DNA of 38,625 nt from Paenibacillus lignilyticus. Lineage in GTDB: Bacteria; Bacillota; Bacilli; Paenibacillales; Paenibacillaceae. The DNA is taken from contig NZ_JAGKSP010000031.1 of the NCBI RefSeq assembly GCF_017942085.1, forward strand, positions 1 to 38,625, in the 5' to 3' direction. The translations under genes were made by a program, and so were the position numbers. How positions within the stretch are numbered: the stretch's first letter is position 1; each line of letters opens with the position of its first letter. The notes under the pieces are model-generated. The model had not been told where the DNA came from, did no database searches, and worked only from the letters and a program-made list of their open reading frames with translations. Below are positions 32,069-38,625 of this stretch, piece by piece.

Positions 32069-33082
32069 TTACTCCTTTAATGTCGATTCTCCGTGAGCGC
32101 CGGCGGATTCCTTGTCCGTCTCCTTGCGATCAACCTTCTTCTCAGTCGTTGCACCTGCAGGCAAGCCGGTTTTGTAATTGATAACCGGATCGCTGTAACG
32201 CGCATTGGCTTCGCCCGTAGTACGACGTCCGATGATCATAGCGATCGCCGCGATAATCAGCAGCAACGAGATCAATTGCGAAATGCGAATATTACCCTCT
32301 GCAGGGTTCAAGTATCCTTGATCGAAAACAACACCCATCGGCGACCATAGGGCATTGATAAAGGAAGCCGCCCAAGAAGCGCCATGGAAAGCCAAGCTGT
32401 CCGTACGCAATGCTTCAATGAAGAAACGTCCGAGCGAGTAACCGATGAAATAAGTCATCAGCAGCTCACCTGCCCGTAAAAACGGACGACGGCGAATGAC
32501 AAGCAGCACGACGAGTACAAGCAGGTTCCACAGTGATTCATATAGGAAGGTTGGATGGTGGAATACACCGTCCACATTCATATTGGTTACGATCCAATTC
32601 GGCAAATGAAGCGTGTCGCGCAGGAAGCTCTCTTCAACAGGTCCGCCATAAGCTTCCTGATTGACGAAGTTACCCCAACGGCCAATCATCTGACCGGCAA
32701 TAAGCGAGGGCGCACAGATATCCGCGATCCTCCAGAAGCTGTAGCCTTTATAGCGAAAATAAATAATACCGCAAATGAACGCACCTATGAGCGCTCCGTA
32801 TATCGCAATACCGCCATTCCAAATTTTGAAGAAGTCAAGCAAATTGCCCTTATACTCGTCCCACTTGAACGCCACAAAATAAATGCGCGCACCAAGAATA
32901 GCGGACGGTACGCCAAGCAGCAATAAATCCATGAAGAAATCCGGAGACAAACCGAATCGTTTTCCTTCGCGGACTGCAAGCAGCAATCCTACAAGCGCTG
33001 CCGTACCCAAGATAATACCGTACCAGTGCACAGTAATCGGGCCCAGCGAGAAAGCAATTGGATCTAAACGTAATCCATACAT
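32069..33082 (-). CDS. lgt: Prolipoprotein diacylglyceryl transferase
   Basis: Lgt is the membrane enzyme that attaches diacylglycerol to the lipobox Cys of lipoproteins. The 337-residue product has about seven hydrophobic helices, the Lgt signature IGRWGNFVNQEAYGGPV, HPTFLYESLWNLLV and the Arg-containing segment GRFFIEALRTDSL. The C-terminal 50 residues after the last helix are charged and longer than in many homologues. ATG at 33080-33082 follows AAGGAG. It lies between hprK and ppaX, a conserved Bacillales arrangement. Confidence 0.96.
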   Translation of the reverse strand: MYGLRLDPIAFSLGPITVHWYGIILGTAALVGLLLAVREGKRFGLSPDFFMDLLLLGVPSAILGARIYFVAFKWDEYKGNLLDFFKIWNGGIAIYGALIGAFICGIIYFRYKGYSFWRIADICAPSLIAGQMIGRWGNFVNQEAYGGPVEESFLRDTLHLPNWIVTNMNVDGVFHHPTFLYESLWNLLVLVVLLVIRRRPFLRAGELLMTYFIGYSLGRFFIEALRTDSLAFHGASWAASFINALWSPMGVVFDQGYLNPAEGNIRISQLISLLLIIAAIAMIIGRRTTGEANARYSDPVINYKTGLPAGATTEKKVDRKETDKESAGAHGESTLKE

Positions 33083-33148
33083 GCGTCAACGGCTCCTTCT
33101 CTCTCCATTATCGATGGTCTGACTACAAATTCACTGTATCCATGAAAA

Positions 33149-34087
33149 TCAATCAAAATCATCCGAATCTTCAGCGATGGTTTCTGTCAACTTATTCGTA
33201 AACTGCAAGGCTGCATTGTAGCCCATCCGTTTCAGCCTGAAGTTCATCGCAGCCACTTCGATAATAACCGCCAAGTTTCGGCCCGGACGGACGGGAACGG
33301 TCACGATCGGCACATCGGTATCGATAATTCTCGTCGTTTCTTCATCCAGACCCAGTCTGTCATACTGCTTGTCCGCTTGCCAGTTCTCCAGCTTAATGAC
33401 CACACTGATTCTCTTCATGTTGCGAACTGCACCGGCGCCGAACAGCGTCATGACATTGATGATACCCAGGCCGCGAATTTCAAGTAAGTGGCGAATAAGT
33501 TCAGGTGCCGTACCATGCAATTGTCCATCCGAGGTTTGACGAATTTCAACGGCATCATCCGCAACAAGGCGATGGCTTCGTTTCACCAGCTCAAGCGCTG
33601 TCTCACTCTTACCAATACCGCTGCCGCCCGTTATGAGCATACCGACACCATAAACATCGACAAGAACGCCATGAATGGTAGCCGAAGGCGCCAGTTTCCG
33701 TTCAAGGAAGTTTGTAATCCGGCTTAAAAATATCGTCGTAGCCGCGTTGCTGCGAAGTACCGGAATTTGCTTCAAATTAGACTGCTCGAGCAGTTCTGCC
33801 GGTGCGTCCATGCCACGGGTTATGATGAAACATGGCGTTTCATCATCGCATAGCCGTTCCATGCGATCTACCCGTTCTTGTTTGCTAAGCGTGTCCATAA
33901 ACGTAATTTCGGTTTTCCCCAGAATTTGTACGCGTTCCTTCGGATAGTAGTCGAAATAACCTGCTACCTCAAGTCCGGGGCGCGATAAATCGTCTAACGT
34001 AATGCTGCGGCGGAGTCCGTCTTCCCCACTTAGGATTTCAAGCTGAAATTGACTTACCAGATCGGACACTTTCACTTTCTTAGCCAC
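33149..34087 (-). CDS. hprK: HPr kinase/phosphorylase
   Basis: HprK phosphorylates Ser46 of HPr and Crh when glycolytic intermediates are high, and dephosphorylates it otherwise, controlling catabolite repression through CcpA. The 312-residue product has an N-terminal domain (about 1-130), the Walker A loop GGSGIGKS (154-161), the catalytic region HRLVADDAVEI (172-182) and the signature LEIRGLGIINVMTLFGAGAV. Its substrate is also in the window (16086-16355). The start is GTG at 34085-34087 after GGAGG. A terminator 84 nt upstream separates it from the ABC ATPase gene; only a weak promoter (TTGTTT, 17 nt, TACGAT) is visible. Confidence 0.97.
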   Translation of the reverse strand: MAKKVKVSDLVSQFQLEILSGEDGLRRSITLDDLSRPGLEVAGYFDYYPKERVQILGKTEITFMDTLSKQERVDRMERLCDDETPCFIITRGMDAPAELLEQSNLKQIPVLRSNAATTIFLSRITNFLERKLAPSATIHGVLVDVYGVGMLITGGSGIGKSETALELVKRSHRLVADDAVEIRQTSDGQLHGTAPELIRHLLEIRGLGIINVMTLFGAGAVRNMKRISVVIKLENWQADKQYDRLGLDEETTRIIDTDVPIVTVPVRPGRNLAVIIEVAAMNFRLKRMGYNAALQFTNKLTETIAEDSDDFD

Positions 34088-34170
34088 TATTTCGGCCTCC
34101 TCAAAATCGCAGCCAGCTACGAGTTGTTAGATTAATTAACCAGATATCGTTATCGTATCGGAAATAACAA

Positions 34171-34204
34171 ATAAAAACAACCGCCCGATAATTCGGGCGG
34201 TTGT
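34171..34204 (-). terminator. Terminator of the sugar ABC ATPase gene
   Basis: A perfect 12-bp stem ACAACCGCCCGA/TCGGGCGGTTGT with a 4-nt loop is followed by TTTTATTTG on the minus strand. Confidence 0.93.
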
Positions 34205-34227
34205 CAGGAAAGGCTCAGCGCCTTATC

Positions 34228-35349
34228 TTATACTTCAAATACATTCAGTTCGCTCTCTTTGTCGAAGACATGAACTTTGTTCATATCAAGAGCAAGCTTC
34301 ACGTTTGTACCTTCTTTAACGCCGGAGCGGCCGTCAACACGAGCGATAACTGTGTCTTTGCCAAGACCGTTCAGGTACAAGAACATTTCGTGACCAAGGT
34401 TCTCAGCAACTTCAACGTGAGCGTTCACGATTGTTTGCGGGGAAGCTTCGTGGAATACAGGCTCTTCGTGAAGATCCTCAGGACGAATACCAAGGATGAT
34501 TTCTTTACCAAGCAAGCCTTTGTCTTTCAATTGTTGTGCTTTACCTTCAGGAACAAGAACGTCGATACCCGTCGATTTGAAACGAACGGAACCTCCAGCT
34601 TCGTTAAGCGTACCTGTGATGAAGTTCATCGAAGGAGCGCCGATAAAGCCTGCTACGAAAATGTTAACCGGGTGGTTGTACAGCTCTTCCGGGGAAGCAG
34701 CTTGTTGAATGATACCGTCTTTCATAACGACGATACGGTCACCCATTGTCATTGCCTCGATTTGGTCATGCGTTACGTAGATAACAGTTGTTTCAAGACG
34801 TTTAGCCAGTTTGGAGATCTCCGCGCGCATTTGACCACGAAGTTTAGCATCCAAGTTAGAAAGCGGCTCATCCATCAAGAATACTTGCGGTTCACGAACG
34901 ATTGCGCGGCCTAGGGCAACACGCTGACGTTGACCACCGGACAATGCTTTTGGTTTACGGTCAAGCAAATGCTCGATATCAAGAATTTTAGCAGCTTCAC
35001 GAACACGTTTGTCGATCTCTGCTTTTTTGAATTTACGAAGTTTAAGACCAAAAGCCATGTTTTGGTATACGTTCATGTGTGGGTACAAAGCGTAGGATTG
35101 GAATACCATCGCGATGTCGCGGTCTTTAGGGGCAACGTCATTAACAAGACGCTCGCCGATGAACAGTTTACCCTCGGAGATTTCTTCCAGACCTGCGATC
35201 ATCCGAAGTGTTGTGGATTTACCGCAACCCGATGGACCGACAAGAACCAAAAATTCTTTGTCTTTAATGTCGAGGTTGAAATCTTTTACGGAAGCGAGAT
35301 CAGTTCCCGCGTATTTTTTGTAAACGTGCTCTAAGCGTACACCAGCCAT
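34228..35349 (-). CDS. msmX: Sugar ABC transporter ATP-binding protein, MsmX/UgpC type
   Basis: This is the ATPase subunit for carbohydrate importers; in Bacillus one MsmX energises several sugar transporters whose operons lack an ATPase. The 373-residue product has Walker A GPSGCGKST, Q-loop VFQSYALYPHM, the signature LSGGQRQRVALGRAI, Walker B VFLMDEPLSNLDA and the switch His in VTHDQ, then the C-terminal regulatory TOBE-type domain (about 240-373, EIILGIRPEDL). No permease or binding-protein gene is nearby, as expected for a shared ATPase. ATG at 35347-35349 follows AGGGGG. It has its own terminator. The symbol could equally be ugpC. Confidence 0.93.
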   Translation of the reverse strand: MAGVRLEHVYKKYAGTDLASVKDFNLDIKDKEFLVLVGPSGCGKSTTLRMIAGLEEISEGKLFIGERLVNDVAPKDRDIAMVFQSYALYPHMNVYQNMAFGLKLRKFKKAEIDKRVREAAKILDIEHLLDRKPKALSGGQRQRVALGRAIVREPQVFLMDEPLSNLDAKLRGQMRAEISKLAKRLETTVIYVTHDQIEAMTMGDRIVVMKDGIIQQAASPEELYNHPVNIFVAGFIGAPSMNFITGTLNEAGGSVRFKSTGIDVLVPEGKAQQLKDKGLLGKEIILGIRPEDLHEEPVFHEASPQTIVNAHVEVAENLGHEMFLYLNGLGKDTVIARVDGRSGVKEGTNVKLALDMNKVHVFDKESELNVFEV

Positions 35350-35440
35350 TGTATTTCCCCCTAAAAGAAATAGTGTAATTCAATAACCTTAGTGTATATC
35401 AGTGCTGTCCTAATGACTATGCACATACTTTACAAAAAAA

Positions 35441-36586
35441 CTACGACCTTTTCGTCACTTTATACAATAGTAAAATAATTTTGACTAATACCGCATCACG
35501 GAACTGCCGAACATCGAGTTCTGTCTCCTGTTTTAGCTTGTCGAGTCTGTACAGGAGCGTATTCCGGTGAATATAGAGTTTCTTCGCGGTTTCGCTTACA
35601 TTGCAGTCAAGACTGAAGAACGTTTCCAGCGTCGTTAAGATCTCCGGGTCCAGAAAAGCATCCGTACGCTTCAGCGCCTGCTCAACGAATTTAAGCCGAT
35701 GTGTTTCAGGGATCGTGTTTAACAGCCGCTCTAAATGCAGCAGCCACGGCAAATGAATATTGGATCCGATATGAAATGTTCGTCCCAGATGAACCGTCTC
35801 ACGCAGCAGCGCAGTCGTTCCGACCAGCGAATTTGCCGGAGAGATCGGCTGGGAAACGGCCAGATGGCACTCCCCCATCCACTCGCTCGTCAGCATCTCA
35901 TGCAGGCCGTTGACGATGGAAGCTAAGCTTTCCTCGATCGATTCCTGTTCTTCGTCATCCCGTTCCTCGGACTGCGCTTCATGGATAAGCGAAACAGGTC
36001 CTAAGACAAGCCATTCTTGTTCCTTCAGCGGAATAATAATGACTTCTTCCGCCAAAAACGTACGAAGCAGCTTCTCCAATTCGCTGTAGCTGGATCGGCC
36101 CGATTCCGCCTGCTCGCAAACGAGCATGAAAGGAATCATGGACGAGAATAATCTCCCGCGTGCAATGAGCCGCTCCGGCAGCGTATGCTTCGGTTCCGCG
36201 GAATCAAGCTGCTCATCGATCCAAGCACCCAGCTCTCGCGCATAACGCTCGGATTCCGTAACGCCCTCGTAGCTCTTGGAACGTACAGCCAGCATTTCGG
36301 ATAACGTCCAGCTAATGAGGCGCTGTTCCTTCTCGCTTAATTGGCTTCGCTCAATTTCAAGCAGGTCAACGGTATGCACATTAACGTTCATAACGAACCA
36401 AACTGTACCTTCGGTGCCATGCACGTAATCGCCAATAGAAACCGTATTATTTTTAAGTGATGATTGCTCTTCCGTACTCGCACTTTCCTCGGCCAGCATT
36501 TTCCAATCTTGAATTGGCAATTGATGCTCTCGGACCGGGCAATCCAGAACAGCTTGCAATTGCGCCATCCATTTTGCTTCACTCAT
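35441..36586 (-). CDS. PucR/CdaR-type helix-turn-helix regulator
   Basis: The 381-residue product ends in the PucR C-terminal HTH domain, about residues 318-378: LETFFSLDCNVSETAKKLYIHRNTLLYRLDKLKQ. The rest resembles the GGDEF-like middle domain of CdaR-family sugar-diacid regulators only weakly; an acidic low-complexity stretch (SEERDDEEQESIEESL) lies near residue 210. Start ATG 36584-36586 has GGGGC upstream. It lies between tagO and the ABC ATPase on the same strand, with its own promoter. Its ligand and targets are unknown; control of the adjacent ATPase is a guess. Confidence 0.8.
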   Translation of the reverse strand: MSEAKWMAQLQAVLDCPVREHQLPIQDWKMLAEESASTEEQSSLKNNTVSIGDYVHGTEGTVWFVMNVNVHTVDLLEIERSQLSEKEQRLISWTLSEMLAVRSKSYEGVTESERYARELGAWIDEQLDSAEPKHTLPERLIARGRLFSSMIPFMLVCEQAESGRSSYSELEKLLRTFLAEEVIIIPLKEQEWLVLGPVSLIHEAQSEERDDEEQESIEESLASIVNGLHEMLTSEWMGECHLAVSQPISPANSLVGTTALLRETVHLGRTFHIGSNIHLPWLLHLERLLNTIPETHRLKFVEQALKRTDAFLDPEILTTLETFFSLDCNVSETAKKLYIHRNTLLYRLDKLKQETELDVRQFRDAVLVKIILLLYKVTKRS

Positions 36587-36624
36587 CGGCTTGCCCCTAT
36601 CCTATCCACGCATAAATGCGCTTT

Positions 36625-36653
36625 ATTATATAAGGAAGCATACGATCTGAACA
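36625..36653 (-). promoter_or_regulatory. Promoter of the PucR-type regulator gene
   Basis: TGTTCA (36648-36653) and a perfect TATAAT (36625-36630) on the minus strand are 17 nt apart, 38 nt before the start codon. Confidence 0.6.
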
Positions 36654-36751
36654 GGCTTCGCTTATAATCTAGGAAGAAACGCCAGTTCACCGGATTTCAA
36701 CGGCGAAAGCTGTTTCTTCTTGGGACATTGTACCATAGATTGGGATCTATT

Positions 36752-37693
36752 TCAGCTTAAGGCAAGGAGCAGGACGATCGATAATAAGGAGAACAACGCG
36801 GCTACCAGGTAGATGAAGGAAACCGTTTGGATCTGAGTTAACCCCCAGCGCATCAGAACATGATGGGTATGCAGCTTGTCCGCCCTGTGCAGTCCCTTGC
36901 CTGAAAGCAGTCTGCGAAGCATGACGACCGCAGTATCCAGAATCGGCACGCCGAGAGCCAGAAGAGGCACCGCCACGGTGACAAGCGTGGCGCTCTTGAA
37001 AGCACCGTCTACCGCAGTTACGGCCAGCGCATAGCCGAGGAACGCAGCACCGGCATCGCCCATGAAGATTCTTGCCGGATAGAAATTATAGATCAGAAAC
37101 GCCAGACATGCTCCAACCAGTATAACGGCGAGCATGGCAGTAGAAGGCTGATGCTTCAGCAGCGCGGCAATAAATAACGTCAATGATGAGAAGGTCGAAA
37201 CACCTGAAGCGAGTCCATCTACACCATCAATGAAATTAATCATATTGATCAGTGCAAATACCCAAATAATTGAGCTTATTGTGCCGAGCCATGTCGGAAA
37301 ATGGATCAATCCGTTCGGACTCGACAAGCCTACGATTCGAATACCAAAGAACAAGGGCAAGGTTGCCGCAGCCAAATAGACCAGCACACGGGGCCATACC
37401 GGAAATTCCGCTCCGTTCGCTTTCGCCGCATCATCCGCTAAACCAATGACGACAAGCATCAAGCCGCCGATGCTGATCGTCAGGCTAAGTGGGGTTGCGC
37501 CTTGAAAAATAAACAAGGTAATGACTATCCCTGCATAGAGCGCAGCTCCGCCCATGAGCGGAATGGGCGTGCGATGGATTTTACGCGAAGATGGTTTGTC
37601 TACAAAACCCATGCGGATGGCGTACTTCCTGAGAATCGGCACCAATACGGCAACAATGGCAAAACAAAGCACGGCAGCTAATACGTATTTCAT
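36752..37693 (-). CDS. tagO: Undecaprenyl-phosphate N-acetylglucosamine-1-phosphate transferase (TagO/WecA family)
   Basis: The product belongs to the MraY/WecA superfamily, which transfers a sugar 1-phosphate to undecaprenyl phosphate and starts teichoic acid or other surface glycan synthesis. The 313-residue protein has about ten membrane helices, the Asp pair in GLADDAAKANG (87-88), NMINFIDGVDGLASG (150-164), FMGDAGAAFLGY, and the His motif HRADKLHTHHVLMR that marks the WecA/TagO group rather than MraY. I chose ATG at 37691-37693, preceded by AGGGGGG; the open frame continues 32 codons upstream without family-like sequence. A 7-bp hairpin lies immediately before the ribosome site. Confidence 0.92.
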   Translation of the reverse strand: MKYVLAAVLCFAIVAVLVPILRKYAIRMGFVDKPSSRKIHRTPIPLMGGAALYAGIVITLFIFQGATPLSLTISIGGLMLVVIGLADDAAKANGAEFPVWPRVLVYLAAATLPLFFGIRIVGLSSPNGLIHFPTWLGTISSIIWVFALINMINFIDGVDGLASGVSTFSSLTLFIAALLKHQPSTAMLAVILVGACLAFLIYNFYPARIFMGDAGAAFLGYALAVTAVDGAFKSATLVTVAVPLLALGVPILDTAVVMLRRLLSGKGLHRADKLHTHHVLMRWGLTQIQTVSFIYLVAALFSLLSIVLLLALS

Positions 37694-37707
37694 CTCTATG
37701 TGCCCCC

Positions 37708-37729
37708 CTGAACAGCCCTTTGTGTTCAG
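37708..37729 (-). other. Hairpin next to the tagO ribosome site
   Basis: CTGAACA and TGTTCAG form a perfect 7-bp stem with an 8-nt loop, directly followed on the minus strand by the GGGGGG ribosome site of tagO. It could influence translation; nothing else supports this. Confidence 0.35.
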
Positions 37730-37780
37730 TTTACCCGCAGCAGTATGAAATACTCTGACTTCCCATGTAATATTGGGCTT

Positions 37781-37818
37781 AAAAAACAAAAAAACCTGCA
37801 GGTCAATGACCTACAGGT
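37781..37818 (-). terminator. Terminator of the rRNA-tRNA operon
   Basis: ACCTGTAGGTCA/TGACCTGCAGGT, a nearly perfect stem (one mismatch) with a tight loop, is followed by TTTTTTTGTTTTTT on the minus strand, 16 nt after the last tRNA. Confidence 0.93.
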
Positions 37819-37833
37819 GAATGGTTTATGAAA

Positions 37834-37909
37834 TGGTGAGCCATGTAGGACTCGAACCTACGACACCCTGATTAAAAGTCAGGTGCTCTACCAACTGAGC
37901 TAATGGCTC
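37834..37909 (-). tRNA. tRNA-Lys (anticodon TTT)
   Basis: Acceptor GAGCCAT/ATGGCTC, discriminator A, encoded CCA; anticodon loop CTTTTAA (TTT); T arm with GTTCGAGT. 76 nt, last tRNA of the cluster. Confidence 0.97.
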
Positions 37910-37924
37910 TTACTTTAAAGGAAA

Positions 37925-38008
37925 TGGTGGAGGGCGATGGATTCGAACCACCGAACCGTGAGGAAGAGATTTACAGTCTCCCGCGTTTGGCCACTTCGCT
38001 AGCCCTCC
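37925..38008 (-). tRNA. tRNA-Tyr (anticodon GTA)
   Basis: Acceptor GGAGGGC/GCCCTCC, discriminator A, CCA; anticodon loop CTGTAAA (GTA); the long variable arm typical of bacterial tRNA-Tyr is present. 84 nt. Confidence 0.97.
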
Positions 38009-38017
38009 ATATGAAAA

Positions 38018-38093
<76 letters not shown>

Positions 38094-38110
38094 TTATTGA
38101 TTTAGTTAAA

Positions 38111-38187
38111 TGGCGGAGCCGACGGGATTCGAACCCGCGGTCTCCTGCGTGACAGGCAGGCATGTTGGGCCACTACACCACGGCTCC
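38111..38187 (-). tRNA. tRNA-Asp (anticodon GTC)
   Basis: Acceptor GGAGCCG/CGGCTCC, discriminator G as expected for Asp, CCA; anticodon loop CTGTCAC (GTC). 77 nt. Confidence 0.97.
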
Positions 38188-38201
38188 GCATTTAAAAATT
38201 A

Positions 38202-38277
38202 TGGTGGAGGCTGACGGGATCGAACCGCCGACCCTCTGCTTGTAAGGCAGATGCTCTCCCAGCTGAGCTAAGCCTCC
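38202..38277 (-). tRNA. tRNA-Val (anticodon TAC)
   Basis: Acceptor GGAGGCT/AGCCTCC, discriminator A, CCA; anticodon loop CTTACAA (TAC). 76 nt. Confidence 0.97.
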
Positions 38278-38286
38278 ATATAGGTG

Positions 38287-38363
38287 TGGTAGCGGCGAAG
38301 GGACTCGAACCCCCGACCCTCCGGGTATGAACCGAATGCTCTAGCCAGCTGAGCTACACCGCC
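38287..38363 (-). tRNA. tRNA-Met, elongator type (anticodon CAT)
   Basis: Acceptor GGCGGTG/CGCCGCT with G-T pairs, discriminator A, CCA; anticodon stem TTCGG/CCGGA with loop TTCATAC (CAT). The stem lacks the three G-C pairs of initiator tRNA. tRNA-Ile with modified CAT is a less likely alternative. 77 nt, first tRNA after 23S. Confidence 0.93.
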
Positions 38364-38512
38364 ACACAATTGCCTCAAAGTACTGCTTGTCCATCACGAC
38401 TGAGGCAGCCGTAATAATCAGAACTTACGCCCTGAAAACTGGATACGAACCTTTGCGAAGGTTTTGTTTAGCTGATTTTGTCCGAAGTTGAACATCCCAG
38501 CGAATGTTCGTA
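38364..38512 (-). other. 23S-tRNA spacer with part of the pre-23S processing stem
   Basis: This 149-nt spacer holds no gene. In transcript direction it contains TATCCAGTTTTCAGG (about 38432-38445), complementary to the TTGAAAACTGGATA type of motif that precedes 23S rRNA genes in Firmicutes, so it is probably the 3' half of the pre-23S processing stem. Hairpins are AACCTT/AAGGTT (38448-38463) and GCCTCA/TGAGGC (about 38371-38405). No 5S rRNA sequence is present. Confidence 0.6.
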
Positions 38513-38625
38513 GGATAAGCCCTCGACCGATTAGTATTCGTCAGCTGCATGCATTGCTGCACTTCCACCTCGAACCTATCAACCTGATCGTCTTTCAGGG
38601 GTCTTACATACTGGGAAATCTCATC
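38513..38625 (-). rRNA. 23S ribosomal RNA, 3' end (partial)
   Basis: The minus strand reads the conserved 3' end of bacterial 23S rRNA: GGTTGATAGGTTCGAGGTGG, GTGCAGCAATGCATGCAGC, TGACGAATACTAATCGGTCG and GGGCTTATCC. The 3' boundary near 38513 is approximate. The rest of the gene lies beyond the right edge of the window. Confidence 0.97.

Noticed and set aside
38364..38512. 5S rRNA gene between 23S and the tRNAs
   Set aside because: No 5S-like sequence could be read on either strand and the spacer is hardly long enough together with the processing stem.

Overview
The window looks like chromosomal DNA of a low-to-mid GC, spore-forming Bacillales bacterium, most likely Paenibacillaceae (Paenibacillus or a close relative). 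This rests on gene content and order: rnr-secG, a cggR-gap-pgk-tpiA-gpmI-eno run, a rapZ-yvcK-whiA-HPr/Crh run, trxB beside a TPR protein, an hprK-lgt-ppaX-acyltransferase run followed by a hisZ-type histidine operon, a CtsR box in front of clpP, and an Sda-like sporulation checkpoint protein. The species assignment is inference; no database search was possible. Almost everything is on the minus strand; the plus-strand genes are an AraC regulator, one tRNA-Arg, clpP and the Sda-like gene.

Layout, left to right. 1-2.7 kb: the 3'-truncated (by the window edge) RNase R gene and secG. 2.7-5.6 kb: an accessory cassette of a phytanoyl-CoA dioxygenase-family oxygenase, a divergent AraC regulator and a xylose-isomerase-like TIM-barrel protein. 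5.8-13.4 kb: lower glycolysis, transcribed cggR > gap > (430-nt hairpin-rich spacer) > pgk > tpiA > gpmI > eno, with a CggR-type operator at its promoter. 13.5-15.1 kb: tRNA-Arg(CCG), CtsR-controlled clpP, Sda-like gene. 15.2-20.3 kb: a SIMPL-domain secreted protein and a glk > rapZ > yvcK > whiA > HPr/Crh run. 20.5-24.4 kb: TPR/HTH protein > trxB, and prs with its own promoter. 24.6-30.8 kb: hisZ > hisG > hisD > hisB > hisH > hisF > hisIE, from which hisA is missing. 30.9-34.1 kb: hprK > lgt > ppaX > acyltransferase. 34.2-37.7 kb: a MsmX/UgpC-type sugar ABC ATPase, a PucR/CdaR-type regulator and a TagO/WecA-family glycan phosphotransferase. 37.8-38.6 kb: a minus-strand rRNA operon end, with the 23S rRNA 3' end followed by tRNA-Met, Val, Asp, Phe, Tyr and Lys and a terminator.

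How the genes fit together: the window gathers much of the carbon-control machinery of a Firmicute (HPr kinase, an HPr/Crh protein, CggR, glucokinase, a shared sugar-importer ATPase) with the glycolytic enzymes it governs. PRPP synthase lies next to the histidine operon that consumes PRPP. I found no phage, IS element, CRISPR array or defence island, and I do not claim a wholly new system. The most unusual points are the missing hisA with an orphan start signal in its place, a structured spacer before pgk, a short repeat placed directly upstream of two promoters, a Crh-locus protein that keeps His15, and a 23S gene followed by tRNAs without a 5S gene.
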